A stretch of DNA of 64,000 nucleotides, taken from assembly GCA_030849465.1 (NCBI GenBank), contig JARVLF010000009.1:310001-374000 (forward strand). Direction: 5' to 3'. This DNA is from Moesziomyces globuligerus (Eukaryota; Basidiomycota; Ustilaginomycetes; Ustilaginales; Ustilaginaceae). The position numbers and the translations under genes were made by a program. Shown one piece after another: positions 20,405-32,400 of this stretch; position 1 is the stretch's first letter; the number at the start of each line of letters is the position of its first letter. The notes beneath the pieces are model-generated. The model ran no database searches, was not told the origin of the DNA, and worked only from the letters and a program-made list of their open reading frames with translations.

Positions 20405-20707
20405 GACCGCCCCCGCTCAGTCGCAATGCACAAGCACGAGATTTCAAAGAACCGCCTGTGTGTGCGATGTATGGTCCGCCTGAGACCGTCGTGTGGATGA
20501 GACTGGCGTAAAGTTATGGCAATGGTGGGTTGCGTGGGAACACCTCCACCTTGATGCAGGGTGCAGGGATGCATGCACGGTCCCGCACCAAAGAGCGCCA
20601 CAGCTCGTGCCACCTTGCCACCAACATATCACCGACTTGAAGGACCACCTTTGAGCTCTGCTTGCTCTGCACGTGCGTGGTATTTCGAGGCTCGCGTTGA
20701 TGTTGCG
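20405..20707. other. short intergenic gap
   Basis: About 300 bp between the NUP192 stop and the proposed first exon of the hydrolase gene on the same strand. It must hold the NUP192 3' end and the hydrolase promoter. Nothing distinctive is seen. Confidence 0.5.
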
Positions 20708-22627
20708 ATGTGGGGCTTCGACTTGCCCCGACTGGATGCGTGGCAGCACGACAGCAGCCACGAGCACGACGTCGTACCCGGTACGTCGCCTCCCGCCTGC
20801 GCCCTACCAGGCCAAGATCGCTTTGCAACGGCGTCGTGCTCGCAGCCATTGCCTGCGCGCTGAGGCTGACCCTTTCTCTTGACGTTCCCTGCCGTTCCTT
20901 GCCGTCGTGCCTTAGATGGCGCTAGAGTCGCGGTGCTGAGTTGGACTCTCGCAGGCGCGGGACGCCAGCTTCCGGTCCTGGTGGATTCGTGGCTCAGCCA
21001 CGAGAACCGGGCGAGCATCGAGCGCGTCATCATCCATGTCCACGGCAAAGGTCAGTCAGCCCTCCCGCCCTGCTCCGACGAGATGGAGATTCCCGGCTGA
21101 AACGTGACTGCAGAGAGGGATGCGGCCGAGGCGTGGGCAGATATCGCAGCCGCACGCGCCCTGCGTCCCGAACCGACCAAGACCCTCATCGTAGCTCCAC
21201 AATTCGTAAGCTCTCCCCCTCCCCGCTTTGTCTGAGTTGCACGACTCCTACAGCTTCCACGGCTCACGTAGCGCAAACCGCTCACACAGCGAGGGAACGC
21301 TGGACTGATGAATTGATCGACTGGCGCCGCGGCCGTTGGCGCGTCGGCAGCTCAACGGACTCGACAAGGATCGGTTCTGCAGCAACGCGCACCATCCTCT
21401 TGTGTGGAAAGCCAACAACGTAAGCGCCCATCCCGTCCTCTCTGCTTTTTCTAGACGTCTTTGAGCTGACCCGGGGAATGCTTCGTTGGGTGTGCTGGGT
21501 GTGCGCTAAGTGGGGCGAGGGCGGAGCGTCCCAATCGCGCAGGGATCGGGGCGGGAGCTCAGACGTCTCGTCGTTCGAGGCGCTCGATGCACTCGTAGCC
21601 CTCTTCACCCACACCGCCTACCCCGCACTCCAACACCTCGTCGTCTGTAAGCATCCCCCCTCATCCCCAACTCGAAGACCCTCCAGGAGATGAAAGTTGA
21701 TCAAGTCTTGTTTGTTCGTTTGGCTTGGTACGGGTTCGTAGCGGGACACAGTATGGGCGGCCAGATGGTGCAGCGGTACGCGGTGCTCGGTCGAGCGCAC
21801 ACGGCAGAGCAGCTCCGCCCGGATCTACGACTGGCTTACGTCGTCATGAATCCTGCAAGCTACCTCTACTTTTCCCCCGATCGACCTGGCCCACCCGTTC
21901 CTGTACGTCCTCATCCCCCCCTCTCACATGGCCTCCTACCAGCAAAGCATACTTACGACTCGTTCGAGTGGTGGCAGGACATGGACGTGTACAAGTGTAA
22001 GTCACCCCCACCCGCCTCTTGCACCACCCCGTGGTCAAGTCGGGGCTGAGCTGTGCTACCGTGATGTGCACCTGACTGAAAAGACGCTGGTCGAGGGACA
22101 GACGGCTTGCAACGTGTCGACGAGGCGCTGGCGTGCTACGGCCTTCCTCCGGGGACTGCTCGCGAGGAGCGGGCGCACACGTTCGCGACCAGGACGGTGT
22201 TGCACTTTGTCCACGGAGAGGCCGATACAGGTACTGGCGACGACCGACCTCAAGCGCTCGCCCAAGGTACGTTAGCCACCTTGCCGACCCCTTGCAGACC
22301 CTCTCGAGGTCAGATTGGAGGCGATGCTGATCTTTTGTCATGGATGCAGGCGCGGATCGACGCGAGAGGGCTCGCCACTACCACGCGCATCTCGAGGTGA
22401 TGCGTGCGCGCTACGCTCCGGACGCCGCGCGCCGCTGGACGGTCGACTGGATCGCGCACGTCAGCCACCACGCCCGAAACATGTGCGTCCCGTCTCTCCC
22501 CCCCTCCCATCCCGCCACGGCGACGGGCAACTTTCACGCTGACCTGCAACCGCTTTCTCCTCGGCATCCCAGGACGACGTCTCCGGCAACACTGAGACGA
22601 CTCTTCGACCCCCGCAGCCGCGGATGA
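20708..22627 (+). CDS. alpha/beta hydrolase family protein, ten exons
   Basis: Spliced model: 20708-20780, 20916-21050, 21114-21205, 21351-21419, 21511-21646, 21742-21902, 21948-21996, 22102-22266, 22350-22482, 22573-22627. It encodes 355 aa, and every exon sum keeps one frame. The fold is shown by IERVIIHVHGK (strand and oxyanion region), TLIVAPQFLNGLDKD, the nucleophile elbow SGHSMGGQ spanning an intron, and a late HFVHGEADTGTGDDRPQALAQG (acid region). The last segment matches a family of fungal hydrolases with a conserved W-x-YGL and D-x-GPGD-like segment. The catalytic Ser is in GHSMG. No signal peptide is seen at the chosen start (MWGFDLPRLDAW), so a cytosolic site is likely. Substrate unknown. 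Ten exons in 1.9 kb is unusual next to the intronless genes around it. The gene is convergent with UBA3, with only 23 bp between stop codons. Confidence 0.8.
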
Positions 22628-22650
22628 TGCTTTGCTGTAACATTACGGCA

Positions 22651-23916
22651 CTACGCGGTGAAGTTGACAACGATGCCGAGGGTGAAGGGCAGCCTTGCGT
22701 CGGTGACGGTGATCTCGTCTCCCTCGTTGCACACGTCTGCGAGCCTCTTGTCCAGATTGGGCTTGGTCGCCTCGTGCAGCTGCGGCGGAGCCTGGAAGAA
22801 GAGCGGCGTACCGGCGAGCGCGAGCGAGGGTCGCTTGAGCTGCAGATCGGCGAGTTCGGCGAGCTGGTCGATGAGATGCTGCACCGTATCGGTGCGCGCA
22901 AAGGTCATGGCGCGCGATTCGCCGCCGCAGACGGGGCAGTCGGGGCGTTTGTCGTGCTCAAACGTGTAGGTGTAGACGCTCTCGTTGCCGGTGAACATCA
23001 TGTAGTTGTTCAGGTAGGGAGCCGAGGTGGTGGCGAATTTGAAGGCTTCGAGCACGCAGGCTGCGGCGACGATCGCATTCGTCGAGGCGATGGCGGGGAT
23101 GATGTTCTTGACCACGCCCTGCGTGAGGTTCCACGTGACGCCCTCGATGCCGAATTCGGCGGCGCGGCTCGAGGCGTGGGTGTAGAGCCACTGGATGTGA
23201 TCTGGATTGTCGTTGTCCAGCTTCTTGTCGGCAAAGACGCGCGGCCACTCGAGCACGCTCGCCCACTCGATGCAGTGCTCGGGCAAGCGCGGCGTGTTTG
23301 CGATCGTGCAGATCGGATAGGTCGTCTGCCTGTTGAGCATATCCAGACTACACTCGTAACACGACGTGATGGTGGGCAGGATCACCCTCGCCTGTCCCTT
23401 GAACCCCTCTGTGCCGCCGTCGATGAGCGGCTTGAGCGACTCGGGCTCGTCGTCGTCGACCATGTTGACCAGCGTCGCATTGATCCACCTCCTCGCCTCG
23501 ACCGAATCGAGCCCGCAGACGACGAGGTTGAACTGCATGTAGTACGCCTCGTCCTTGTCTTGGATCTTGCCGTGGTACGGCGTGATGCGCACGCCGGGCA
23601 CGCGGCGCTCGACGAATTCGGCCGCCACCTCGGCCTTGGAGCGCCCCACGTCGCGCTCGCGGAAGAGGAACTGGCGGTTGAGGTTCGAGACGTCGATCGT
23701 ATCCATGTCGATAATGTCGATCTGCCGGAAGCCGCTCAGTGCGAGGTTGCTCAGGATCTCGCAGCCCAAGCCGCCCGCACCGATGACGAGGATCCGGCAC
23801 TGCGTGCGCAGGAAGTGCTTGACCGGCGTGCCGGCCTGGAAGGCCTCATCCGTCGCCGGACCTGGCTTGTCCAGGATGCGGTCGATGTGCTCGTACCGCG
23901 AAGACCACTGCATCAT
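22651..23916 (-). CDS. UBA3: NEDD8-activating enzyme E1 catalytic subunit Uba3
   Basis: A 421-aa intronless protein of normal family length. The start at 23916 (MMQWSSRYEH) precedes the first conserved residues; the frame is open upstream but without conserved sequence. The ATP-binding Rossmann loop is at residues 45-51 (IGAGGLG), followed by DMDTIDVSNLNRQFLF and the adenylation motif. The catalytic Cys is C203 in PICTIANTPRLPEHC, matching the position in human UBA3. Zinc-binding pairs CYEC (just before) and CPVC (late) are present. The C-terminal ubiquitin-like domain that binds the E2 (Ubc12) spans roughly the last 90 residues. With its partner Ula1/APPBP1, not in this window, it activates NEDD8/Rub1 for cullin modification. 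An F-box-like protein is encoded in the window at 46.4 kb, but the two are not linked. Confidence 0.95.
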   Translation of the reverse strand: MMQWSSRYEHIDRILDKPGPATDEAFQAGTPVKHFLRTQCRILVIGAGGLGCEILSNLALSGFRQIDIIDMDTIDVSNLNRQFLFRERDVGRSKAEVAAEFVERRVPGVRITPYHGKIQDKDEAYYMQFNLVVCGLDSVEARRWINATLVNMVDDDEPESLKPLIDGGTEGFKGQARVILPTITSCYECSLDMLNRQTTYPICTIANTPRLPEHCIEWASVLEWPRVFADKKLDNDNPDHIQWLYTHASSRAAEFGIEGVTWNLTQGVVKNIIPAIASTNAIVAAACVLEAFKFATTSAPYLNNYMMFTGNESVYTYTFEHDKRPDCPVCGGESRAMTFARTDTVQHLIDQLAELADLQLKRPSLALAGTPLFFQAPPQLHEATKPNLDKRLADVCNEGDEITVTDARLPFTLGIVVNFTA

Positions 23917-26900
23917 GCTTGTCGCCTTGCCTCCAGAAGCCGGGGGGAAAGCGAGGCCGTGGCTGGAAGGTGGTAGCGGGCAACGGTCTTGTCCAGGAGC
24001 AGTTGGGCTGGAAGCACACGACAAGCTTTCTTGGGCGCGGTCGCGAGTTTGTGTGGAGGTAGAAAGGGACCGTGCAGCTCTGAGACACGATCTAACACTG
24101 ACCCAAACTGCACTGTTAAGCCTAGACGCAGCCACATTCTTCGGTCTTTCGGAACAGGCTTCAGCGGCATGCGAGAGGCTCGAAGCGGTGTGCGGCTGGA
24201 CGTCATGTTTTGCGTCCAAGTGGGGCCAGGCAATGGGCCGCCAAGGCTTGCTAGGTAGGCCTACAGCAAGGTCTTGGCTCAGGGCTCGGGCGATCAGGGT
24301 CCGCCGAGCCAGCTCAGGTCGATCGCGCGAGCGCGGGGCTTGGCATCTGTGAAGCGCAGCTCACGTGCTCGCCTCCCAACCACATCCGCACGGTGCGAGC
24401 CAAGAGTGGGATGGGATGGGGACCGGACATGCACCTTGACCAAGAAACAAGCTCGTGGTGCAGGCCTGGGGTCAGGGCGCAGGCGATCAGCTGCGGCGGT
24501 TTGCGTGTGTTTGCTGCACCGACCTGCGCTCGTCCGAGGTTGCGTGGGCAAAGCACGCGCAGTCGGGAGTAGAAGGCTTCTCACCGGCTCGAGGTGCAGC
24601 TGTTTTCGTTTCTCCCCAAGCCTTGCATCTCGTCTCCACGCGGTTCGATCTCGCCAATAAAAAGATCGGCCGCCGCTGCTTCTTTCCCTTGTTTTCTTTT
24701 TCTCTTTCCTCTGCGGATGCAACACATTCCAAAGTCGGCGCGACAAGCCAAAGCTTTGAGTGGCGCTTCGGGCGTTGATGTGGCGCGTGCGGGGGCATGC
24801 CGATGTCGCCGAGTGCGCCTGCTCGTCAGACAGCACCATGCGGATGCTCGGAATGTCAGGGTCCACCACAGCATCCGCATCGGCAGATCACCGTCGACAC
24901 TGCGAGTCACGAGGGCTCCACTGGCCGATTACTGTAGCCAGCTGTCGGTGAGGAAGCTTCCCAAGATGCCCGGATGATCCGTCGATGCGATGGCGCAGAC
25001 GCGGAGTTCCGACCGCCAAGCCACACACCCGCGCACACCCCAGGCCAGAGCGGAAAAATCCATCCCACCCTCCCCTGACGTGAAATCCCAACCGCTTCCA
25101 CAGCACAATAGGAAAAATAGCTGCGCGAGTGCATCATCGTTTTCAGCTGGGCCCCAGTCGCAAGGTTTTTTTTATTTGTTTTTTTCTTTCTGTGAGTTTG
25201 GCAGCATCCGGGTCGAACAGTGCAAGCTCGAGGCGCGCGGCGCACACGTCCAACCAGAGGCCCCAGCTGCACCGAAACTTATGAATCGGCTCGAATCCAG
25301 GCACACAGAGTCGTGCAGCTTTTGCTGCAAGCTTAGGCGTAAGACCCGTCTTTTCATCTCGCAAAGCCGCCCACTGCGTACATCGGCTGCGGCGCGCTGG
25401 TCAGTCTCCTCATCAAACGCACCACGCGCAAAAGAACGCTGCTTGGTGGTCCGGCAAGGCTTCCGTCGAATGATATGGGGGAGGGGATCGAGTCGGCGAT
25501 CCTCGGCCAGGGCGGGAAAAAAGAGCAATTAGGTATTTTTGGGAGGTTTGGGCAAGGCCGGGAGCGCGTGATTGAGGGGTGGCGCCAGAGTCAGGCCCGC
25601 CGTGTGGATCGCTGTGCTGTTCGTCTCGCGTAACGCGACTCTCAAAAAAAAAATCTCGCTTAGACCTCGCCATCGAGATGCTTGAAACCCCTCTCACGCT
25701 CTCAAGCCACTACTTGGAGCTGCGACTCTGGATTTCCGAGGCGAGCTCGCTCGAGGCTCCAAGCTGTCCAGGGTGCGTTGGAGTTCTTTCGGAACATTTC
25801 CGACCATGGGCTGGGAATGCCAGCGCTCGTGAGGCAGGTATCAAGTCCGCCGCCCGGCTGACAGCTGCACAACAGCACGCGGCCAACGAGCTGAGCAGAA
25901 GCCATCTCGAGAGGCGCCACTCGAACGCGATCGAACAAGTGTGGCGGGCCCGCTTTCATATTCGTGCAGCAGCGTGCTTCTTTTCTTTTCTTTTCAAGCG
26001 CCGTCATGGGTTTTTCCCCTGGGGATTTTTCTTTTTTTCTCTCGAGCCATCCGGTCGCCTTGCCGGCTGCCAATGCACCAGCCACTTTCCATCGGAAGTG
26101 CCGCACTCGTGCTTGACGCCTGCACCCCCCGACGACCTTGGCTTCAATAAGCGGTCCCGTGTGCATACGCCAGTCGCTGCCGCAGCAAAGCTCGCCACCA
26201 AGCTCGCTCTAACCCCACGCTTGCCCTTTCGTCGTGTTTTGAATTTTCTTTTTTTTAATTCATAATTTTTGAGTGGTTCGCTCTGACCTCTCGCGTGAAG
26301 CCTCGTACGGCGGCTGTCGGAGGCTGCACCGATGTCGACACTCTCTGGCGATTCAGAAGGCGTGTCAACACGGCAGAATTCCGCCTCGCCTCGCATCGCA
26401 TCGCATCGCTTCGCCTGAGCTGAGCCTGCCTCGCCCCTGCTCGCCTGGAATCGCTGGCCCGCCGCCCAACCATCGGCTCGCTTGCTTCCATGGCAGCTCT
26501 CGCACCTCCGCCGCCGCCGTTTGCCTGACGCCCGCCGATGCGAGCACGGGCTGTGTGCCAAGCCATCGCCTCAGCCGCCCGCCCGTGTCGGCTGCCCTGG
26601 CCTCCCTGCTGTGTCTCAGTCTCATGAGCCCCTTCTCTGCTCGCTTTCCCCCTCCGTCCGCTGTGCTGTTCTCTGCTGTGCTCTGCTGTGCTCAGCTTGG
26701 GCTGCTCCCCGCTACAGCACCTCCTGTCCGCTGCATCAACAGCAACGAGCCGGCTCCCTTCCGGCTCGACGCCTTCCCACTTAGATCCCTTCCCTTCCCT
26801 CATCACCCTCCTCCCCCAACCCATCCCTCGTTCCTACCTCCTCCCGCATCCTTTTCTCTCCGGTATCTGGCTTCGGATATCGACCTGCTTCGCACCTTGA

Positions 26901-27021
26901 GGCGCACCTTTCGGTCCCAACCCGCCCGAGTCGATCTGCGCAGACCGCATAGATATACCCCTTAAGCACCTTCTGCCCCCGCCGCATCTCGTTCCCCACC
27001 TGCTCAATCATACTGTCCGCA
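23917..27021. promoter_or_regulatory. 3.1-kb gene-free divergent region, UBA3 / GH5 glucanase
   Basis: The largest gap between expressed genes in the right 55 kb. It holds T-rich patches (near 25165-25190, 25975-26045 and 26235-26270), a short ATCGC repeat at about 26393-26410, and GCTGTGCTCT units near 26665-26695. A strongly pyrimidine-rich C/T tract lies at about 26770-26870, shortly before the glucanase start. This looks like a long promoter plus leader for the glucanase. Open frames inside are short, overlapping on both strands and low in complexity. I see no gene. Confidence 0.5.
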
Positions 27022-28848
27022 ATGCCGCGACCAAAATCCGAAGCGCCCAGATCGGCGTACTACAGCCCAGACCCCATGTCCCCCACCTTCTCGCCACCGG
27101 GCGAGTACACCGAGTTCCAGACGCTTCGTCCAGGCACACCAGGAAGCTTTGGCCGATACTCGGTCAACAGCAGCACCTTTGAAAAGTACGACCGCGAGGG
27201 CGCCGGAACCCCGCAAGGACAGGGCCTCCTCGCCTCGGGCGAGCGCTCCAGCACCTACTACTTTAACAAGGAGGGCGGTGCGGCCGCAGGTGCTACCGGC
27301 GCAGCTGCCGGCTTCCATCAATACCAGGGCCGACGCGGACAGGGCTACAACCCGGCCAACACCGCCGAGGCGGGCGGATACGCCACCGCCAAGCGTCCCA
27401 ACTTTATTCGCCGCAGGCCCATCCTCTTCTGCGCCCTCGTCCTGCTCGTCCTCATCGCTGCCGGTGTCGGCGCCGGTGTCGGAATCACGCAGTCCAACAA
27501 GTCGAGCAACAAGAACCTCTCGGCCTCGTCCAACGCCAACAGCGACAAGTCCGGATCCGCGTCCGCCTCTGCGTCCGCCCCGTCGTCGACAAGCACGAGC
27601 GACGCCGGCAGCAACCGCGGCGGCACGTCGACGACGCCCGCCGCACCCAAGATCACCCCCTTTGCGCGCTACAGCTGGACCGACACCAACACCAAGGCGT
27701 TTGGCGTCAGTCTCGGCTCGTGGCTCGTGCTCGAGAGGTGGCAGCTCGAGGACTGGATGGTCCAGCAGGGCGGCAACGATGCCTGGGACGAGTTCCGCTT
27801 CACCCAGGCGCTCGGCACCCGCGCCGCCTCGGTGCTGCAGGACCACCAGAACAGCTGGGTCACCGAGGCGGACATGAACACGCTGCAGAACGCCGGCGTC
27901 AACATCATCCGCATCCCCATCCCCTTCTGGGCCTTCATCCCCACCGTCTCGGGCGAGCCGTACGTGACGACGGGCTACGTCGATCAGCTCAACAAGATGC
28001 TAGGCTGGTGCTACGCGCGCGGCATGTACGTCATGCTCGACCTGCACGCCATGCCCGGCTCGCAGAACGGCGACCAGTCTTCGGGACACAATACGACGAG
28101 CATCGAGTGGTTCGAGCAGGCCAACCAGGACCGCTCGGACACGTTCCTCAAGAACGTGCTCGACTGGGCGACGACGAGCAACTACAGCTCGATCATCAAC
28201 TCGATCGGCCCGGTCAACGAGCCGCGCATCGTCAACGACGACTGGCGGCTCAACCAGACGCGCTTCCAGATCACGCGCGACTACTACGAGCGCAGCTACC
28301 AGACGTGCCAGCGCTACAAGGTGCCCATGCTCTTCCACAACGGCTTTGCGCCGGGCACGGTGACGGACAAGATGAACCAGTGGAAGCCGTTTGTGCAGGG
28401 CAAGGACCCCAACATGCTCATCTACGAGGACCATCCGTATCCGGGCTGGTTCCAGACGCCCGAGCCGGGCGCGGATCAGATCCAGGCGTCGGTGTGCGAG
28501 TACGGTGCGGCGGGCAACTCGTTTGGCGTGCCGATCGTCATGGGCGAGTTTTCGGCCATCAACAACCTCGGCTCGACGGCCTACTCGCGCAGCTACCTCG
28601 AGATGCAGCTCGCCACCTACGGCTGGTCGGCGGGCTCGGTGTTTTGGAACTTCAAGGCGCAAAAGTCGCAGACGCGCGTGCTCGCGCTCGCCGACAACCT
28701 CATGGAGCTCTACTCGTTTGTCGACATTCTCGGCAACGGCTACATGCCCAACCCGGGCAAGGGCGGCAACGTGCGCAACTTTTACGCCAACCTTCCCAAC
28801 CCCTGCGGTGGATTCCAGACCTACGGCTGGAACAACCCCGTGCAGTAG
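27022..28848 (+). CDS. membrane-anchored exo-1,3-beta-glucanase, GH5 (subfamily 9 type)
   Basis: A 608-aa intronless protein. Residues 1-130 are a Gly/Ser/Pro-rich cytosolic tail. Residues 133-156 are a membrane segment preceded by RRR, giving a type II anchor. Residues 160-215 are a Ser/Ala/Thr linker. The GH5 domain starts near GVSLGSWLVLERW. Catalytic residues are E400 in GPVNEP (acid/base) and E509 in VMGEFS (nucleophile). Other family marks are HAMPGSQNG and HNGFAPG. It hydrolyses 1,3-beta-glucan from non-reducing ends and would act on the outer face of the plasma membrane in wall remodelling. The architecture resembles Aspergillus ExgD-type enzymes. A 3.1-kb upstream gene-free region suggests complex regulation. 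Confidence 0.93.
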   Translation: MPRPKSEAPRSAYYSPDPMSPTFSPPGEYTEFQTLRPGTPGSFGRYSVNSSTFEKYDREGAGTPQGQGLLASGERSSTYYFNKEGGAAAGATGAAAGFHQYQGRRGQGYNPANTAEAGGYATAKRPNFIRRRPILFCALVLLVLIAAGVGAGVGITQSNKSSNKNLSASSNANSDKSGSASASASAPSSTSTSDAGSNRGGTSTTPAAPKITPFARYSWTDTNTKAFGVSLGSWLVLERWQLEDWMVQQGGNDAWDEFRFTQALGTRAASVLQDHQNSWVTEADMNTLQNAGVNIIRIPIPFWAFIPTVSGEPYVTTGYVDQLNKMLGWCYARGMYVMLDLHAMPGSQNGDQSSGHNTTSIEWFEQANQDRSDTFLKNVLDWATTSNYSSIINSIGPVNEPRIVNDDWRLNQTRFQITRDYYERSYQTCQRYKVPMLFHNGFAPGTVTDKMNQWKPFVQGKDPNMLIYEDHPYPGWFQTPEPGADQIQASVCEYGAAGNSFGVPIVMGEFSAINNLGSTAYSRSYLEMQLATYGWSAGSVFWNFKAQKSQTRVLALADNLMELYSFVDILGNGYMPNPGKGGNVRNFYANLPNPCGGFQTYGWNNPVQ

Positions 28849-29438
28849 TAGCGCACGCTTTGCCTCTGGTCGTTGTTTGCTTTCGTTTTCTTTCGCCCAC
28901 GCTCTTTGCCCATCGGACAATGTTTTCTTTGCTCTCTGTACTTCGGAATGCCATTGCAGTGTCTTTGCCAGGCTTGGGTTGCGCGAGGCGAGCTCGGTGG
29001 TCGTGGGTGTATTTTTTGCACGTGCGAGTGGGCGCGATCACAGGGGTGGCGGTGGTGTGCGATCTGGAGAGCCCACGACCAAGGGAGGAGGCAGAGCCAG
29101 ACGCCTTTAGAGGTTCTAGAATGCTCGAGGCAGATGGGGAGGAGAAGGCATCGGGGCGCCGTGTGGTGGCAGCGCACGAGCATCTCGGCCAACGCGCCTT
29201 GGTGGGGGCTCCAAGGGTCGGCCGCAAGCAACATGCCTGCAGACTGCTGGATCCCCTTCACGCACGCGAGTGGCAGCCGACCGAGCCGGTCTCGATTCAA
29301 CACGACGGGCGCGCAAGAACGAACACGAGAGATGTCAAGGCTGAAACCCAACCCTCGCGGTCGGCTGCGGTTGGATTGCAAAACACCAAAGCGGCGCCAT
29401 GGCTGGCAGATGAGAATGTGTGATGTGGGGGGAGGGGG
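28849..29438. other. convergent 3' region, GH5 / STT4
   Basis: About 590 bp between two converging genes. It is T-rich just after the glucanase stop. The frames crossing it continue chance frames from the neighbours and are not supported. Confidence 0.5.
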
Positions 29439-32400
29439 TTATCTGGCGAAGGGGATATCGTTTGTGACTTCCTGGAGTTTATCGTAGAGGACAGCGCGTC
29501 GATTGCCATAGGCGTCCTTTACGAGTGCCTGAGCATGGCTGGCGGCTTCTCTCTCGGAGAGGTCGGGTTTGAACCTATCCCTGAGCCTATGGATGGTAGG
29601 CATACCCTTGAAGCTAGGCAGTTCGGTGCCGAGCATGAGTTTACACGCATCCACAATCTCGTCGCAGAACGGCCTCGCAGCTAGGAACGCCTTGACGACC
29701 AACTCTTCAAACATCCTAAACCCCTGACTCCCCGCTCCACCCATCACGTCGATCATCTCGTGACTGAGCTTAAACGAATAAGGCTCGAACCTCATCCCTC
29801 CCGGTCCAATGTCGAAGAGGAATCCAAAGTCGATATGAACCAAATGTCCATCCCCATCGATCATCATGTTGCCGTTGTGTCGATCGCGAATCTGCAGAAT
29901 GTGACACACCACTGAATACGCCGCCATGGACTGGATAAAGTTGACGCGCGCGCGCTGGAACGCCACCGAATCCACACTCCCATACTTGCCAATGAAAAAG
30001 GTGAGGAGGTGGTTGATCTTTGCACGACCCATCTCGTCGCGCGAGGTGGCATTGGGCACCACATCGATCACGCCGCATCCAGGTCCCGTCGCCGTGACCC
30101 GATACGGGTTGAGATACAGATCGATACCAACGGTGGTGTAGACGTTCTTGAACATGGCGATCACCTGCAGCGCCAACACATCCTGCCTACAGTCATCGCC
30201 CACCTTGAAGATGGCCGCCTGCCACACATCCACGCCCGTCTTCTTGGCCGGTCGGGTCTCGTCGCCCTCGTCTCCGGGTTTAACGATCTCGCGATGCACC
30301 TTGAACGTCGCCATGAACGGCGCCTTTGCATGCGACTGCAAAGGTCGCCCCGACTTGCGATCCAGATCCACCACCACACCATCCGCATTCGACGGCAGGT
30401 ACACGCCCGCGTCGACGCTGATCTTGGCCATCTCCTCGTCGATCTTGGCCTTCTTCTCCGGCTTGCTCTTCTTGATGTACGGCTTGAGCTTGCCCGAGAT
30501 CGAGGTGACCTCGTTGAAGAAGCCAAACTCGCGCTCGTAGAAGTCCTGCGCCTCGCCGCTGAGCGCGCCGACGATGCTCTCCACCATCCGATCCAGCGTC
30601 GGCTTCATCGCATCCTCCTCCTCCGCATTGTCGTCCTTGTAGCTGTTGGCCTTCATGTTCCAGATGATCTGGTGGCAGAAGAGCTGCGAGATCTGACTCG
30701 TCTCAAAGATAAACTGCTCCACGTAGCCAAACGCGTCGGTGCGCAGCGCCTGCACCACCTGCGGCACGTAGAAGAACGTCAGCTCCACCGGATGCTGTTC
30801 GAGCGAGCGCATCGCATACTGCAGCACCAGCGGATGGTTCTCGTAGTCGGGTTGGAAGAGGTCGATCGCCTCGACCGGCGAGACCGCCGCCCAGTAGCCC
30901 AACCACTTGAGATCCGCACCCTCCTTGCGCGCCGGCTTGAGATGCTCCTCGAGCAGATACTTGAGCGCCGCAGGCACATCCACCGTCTTGTACGGCTGGC
31001 TGCGCACCAGCCTTCCGAGAGTCGCGCGCAGCGCTCTCGACTGGAAGCGCGAACCGAGCTGCACGGCGATGGGCGGGCTGATGCGCCAGGCCGATTCGAC
31101 CATCGCCGGCCAGCTCGCCTCGCCCATCGAGCGGCTGAGCGTGCCGACAAAGTCGCTGCCGCGCGCGGCCGAGTTGAGCGGGTTGGCCCACACCGAGAGG
31201 CGCGCCACTTCGTTTTCGACGAGCAGCTGGAGGAGGCGCTTCTTGTCGTCGACGGCGCGCGCGGCTTCGGCGAGCGTGAGGCCGCCGGGCATGCGGACGG
31301 CGGAGAGCGTGGGCGGGAAGCTGGTCACGTGCTGGTCCGCACGCACCCGATCGCGTCCGACGAGCTCGAGCGTCTCCTGGAGCACCTGCATATCCGCGCT
31401 CAGCTGCAGCCGGTTGCCGCCAAAGCTCCACTGCGGCGCGCTGGCGAACCAGCCGAGTCCGAGCCGGTAGAGCGCCTCGCGCAGATGGTGCTCCACCAGG
31501 CCCTCGAGCTGGCTCGTCCCGATCAGCCGGAAGCCAAAGTTGAGCAGCGTGAACCGCGCCTCGCGCGCGAGCGGGTGCGTGCTCATCCGGTCGGCCGCCG
31601 CGCCCGTGTGCTGGATCAACCGCACCAGCGCCAAGACCATGGTCGGATCGCGATACCTAAACGCCTGGAACCGGCTCGAGATGAGCTGCACCAGCGTCAG
31701 ATGCGGCGTAAACAGCCGCGCGGCCAGCTCCTGCTCCGCCGTCACCTCGTCGCGATCAAACGCGCCCATCTCGGTCTTGCGCAGGAACGGATGCTTGGTG
31801 GTGAGGCTCGGCGAGAAGATGCCCTTGCGCGCACGCGCCGTCATCGCCCAGCCGAGCGTGAGCTCGACCATGATCTTGGTCTCCACCTGCGGACGCGCGC
31901 CGATGACCCAGGTCCACACCTGGCACGCCGTCGCCACGGCCTCGGGCGTAAACACCTGCAGCGGGATCGAGACGATAAAGTGGAGCAGCTCGTAGTCGGG
32001 TTCGGGCAGCGCGACCACCAGCGCCGCTGTTCGATACAGCAGCCTGCGCAGCTCTGCGAGCGGGAGCGACTTGCGGCGCGTGGCGACGTCGTGCGAGAGC
32101 GCGGCGAGCTGCTCGCGGCAGGCGGCGACGCTGGCGGGCGACATGGTGGTGGTCGGATCCTGCGAGAGCTCGACGAGGCCCTTGGTGAGCGCGAGGTGGA
32201 TGCCCGTCATCTCGCCCAGGTAGGTGCTCTTGGCCGCGAGCTCGCCGATGAACGAGCTCGAGGCGTCGGAGCGCCAGCCACCGAGCTGGGGGAGCAGCCG
32301 CTCCTTGCGCGCCGAGACGGGCATGCTGCGCGCAAACTCGAGCGCCACGCTCTTGCCGAGCTCGCTGCGGTCCGGCAGGCTAGCGTCGTCAAACGAGCCG

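Noticed and set aside
22651..24219. longer UBA3 form starting upstream of 23916
   Set aside because: The extra about 100 codons are Ser/Arg-rich, unlike any Uba3 N-terminus, and the ATG at 23916 gives normal family length.
26273..26965. 230-codon + frame upstream of the GH5 glucanase
   Set aside because: Low-complexity Ser/Pro/Leu sequence in a pyrimidine-rich leader, with no homology or initiation support.
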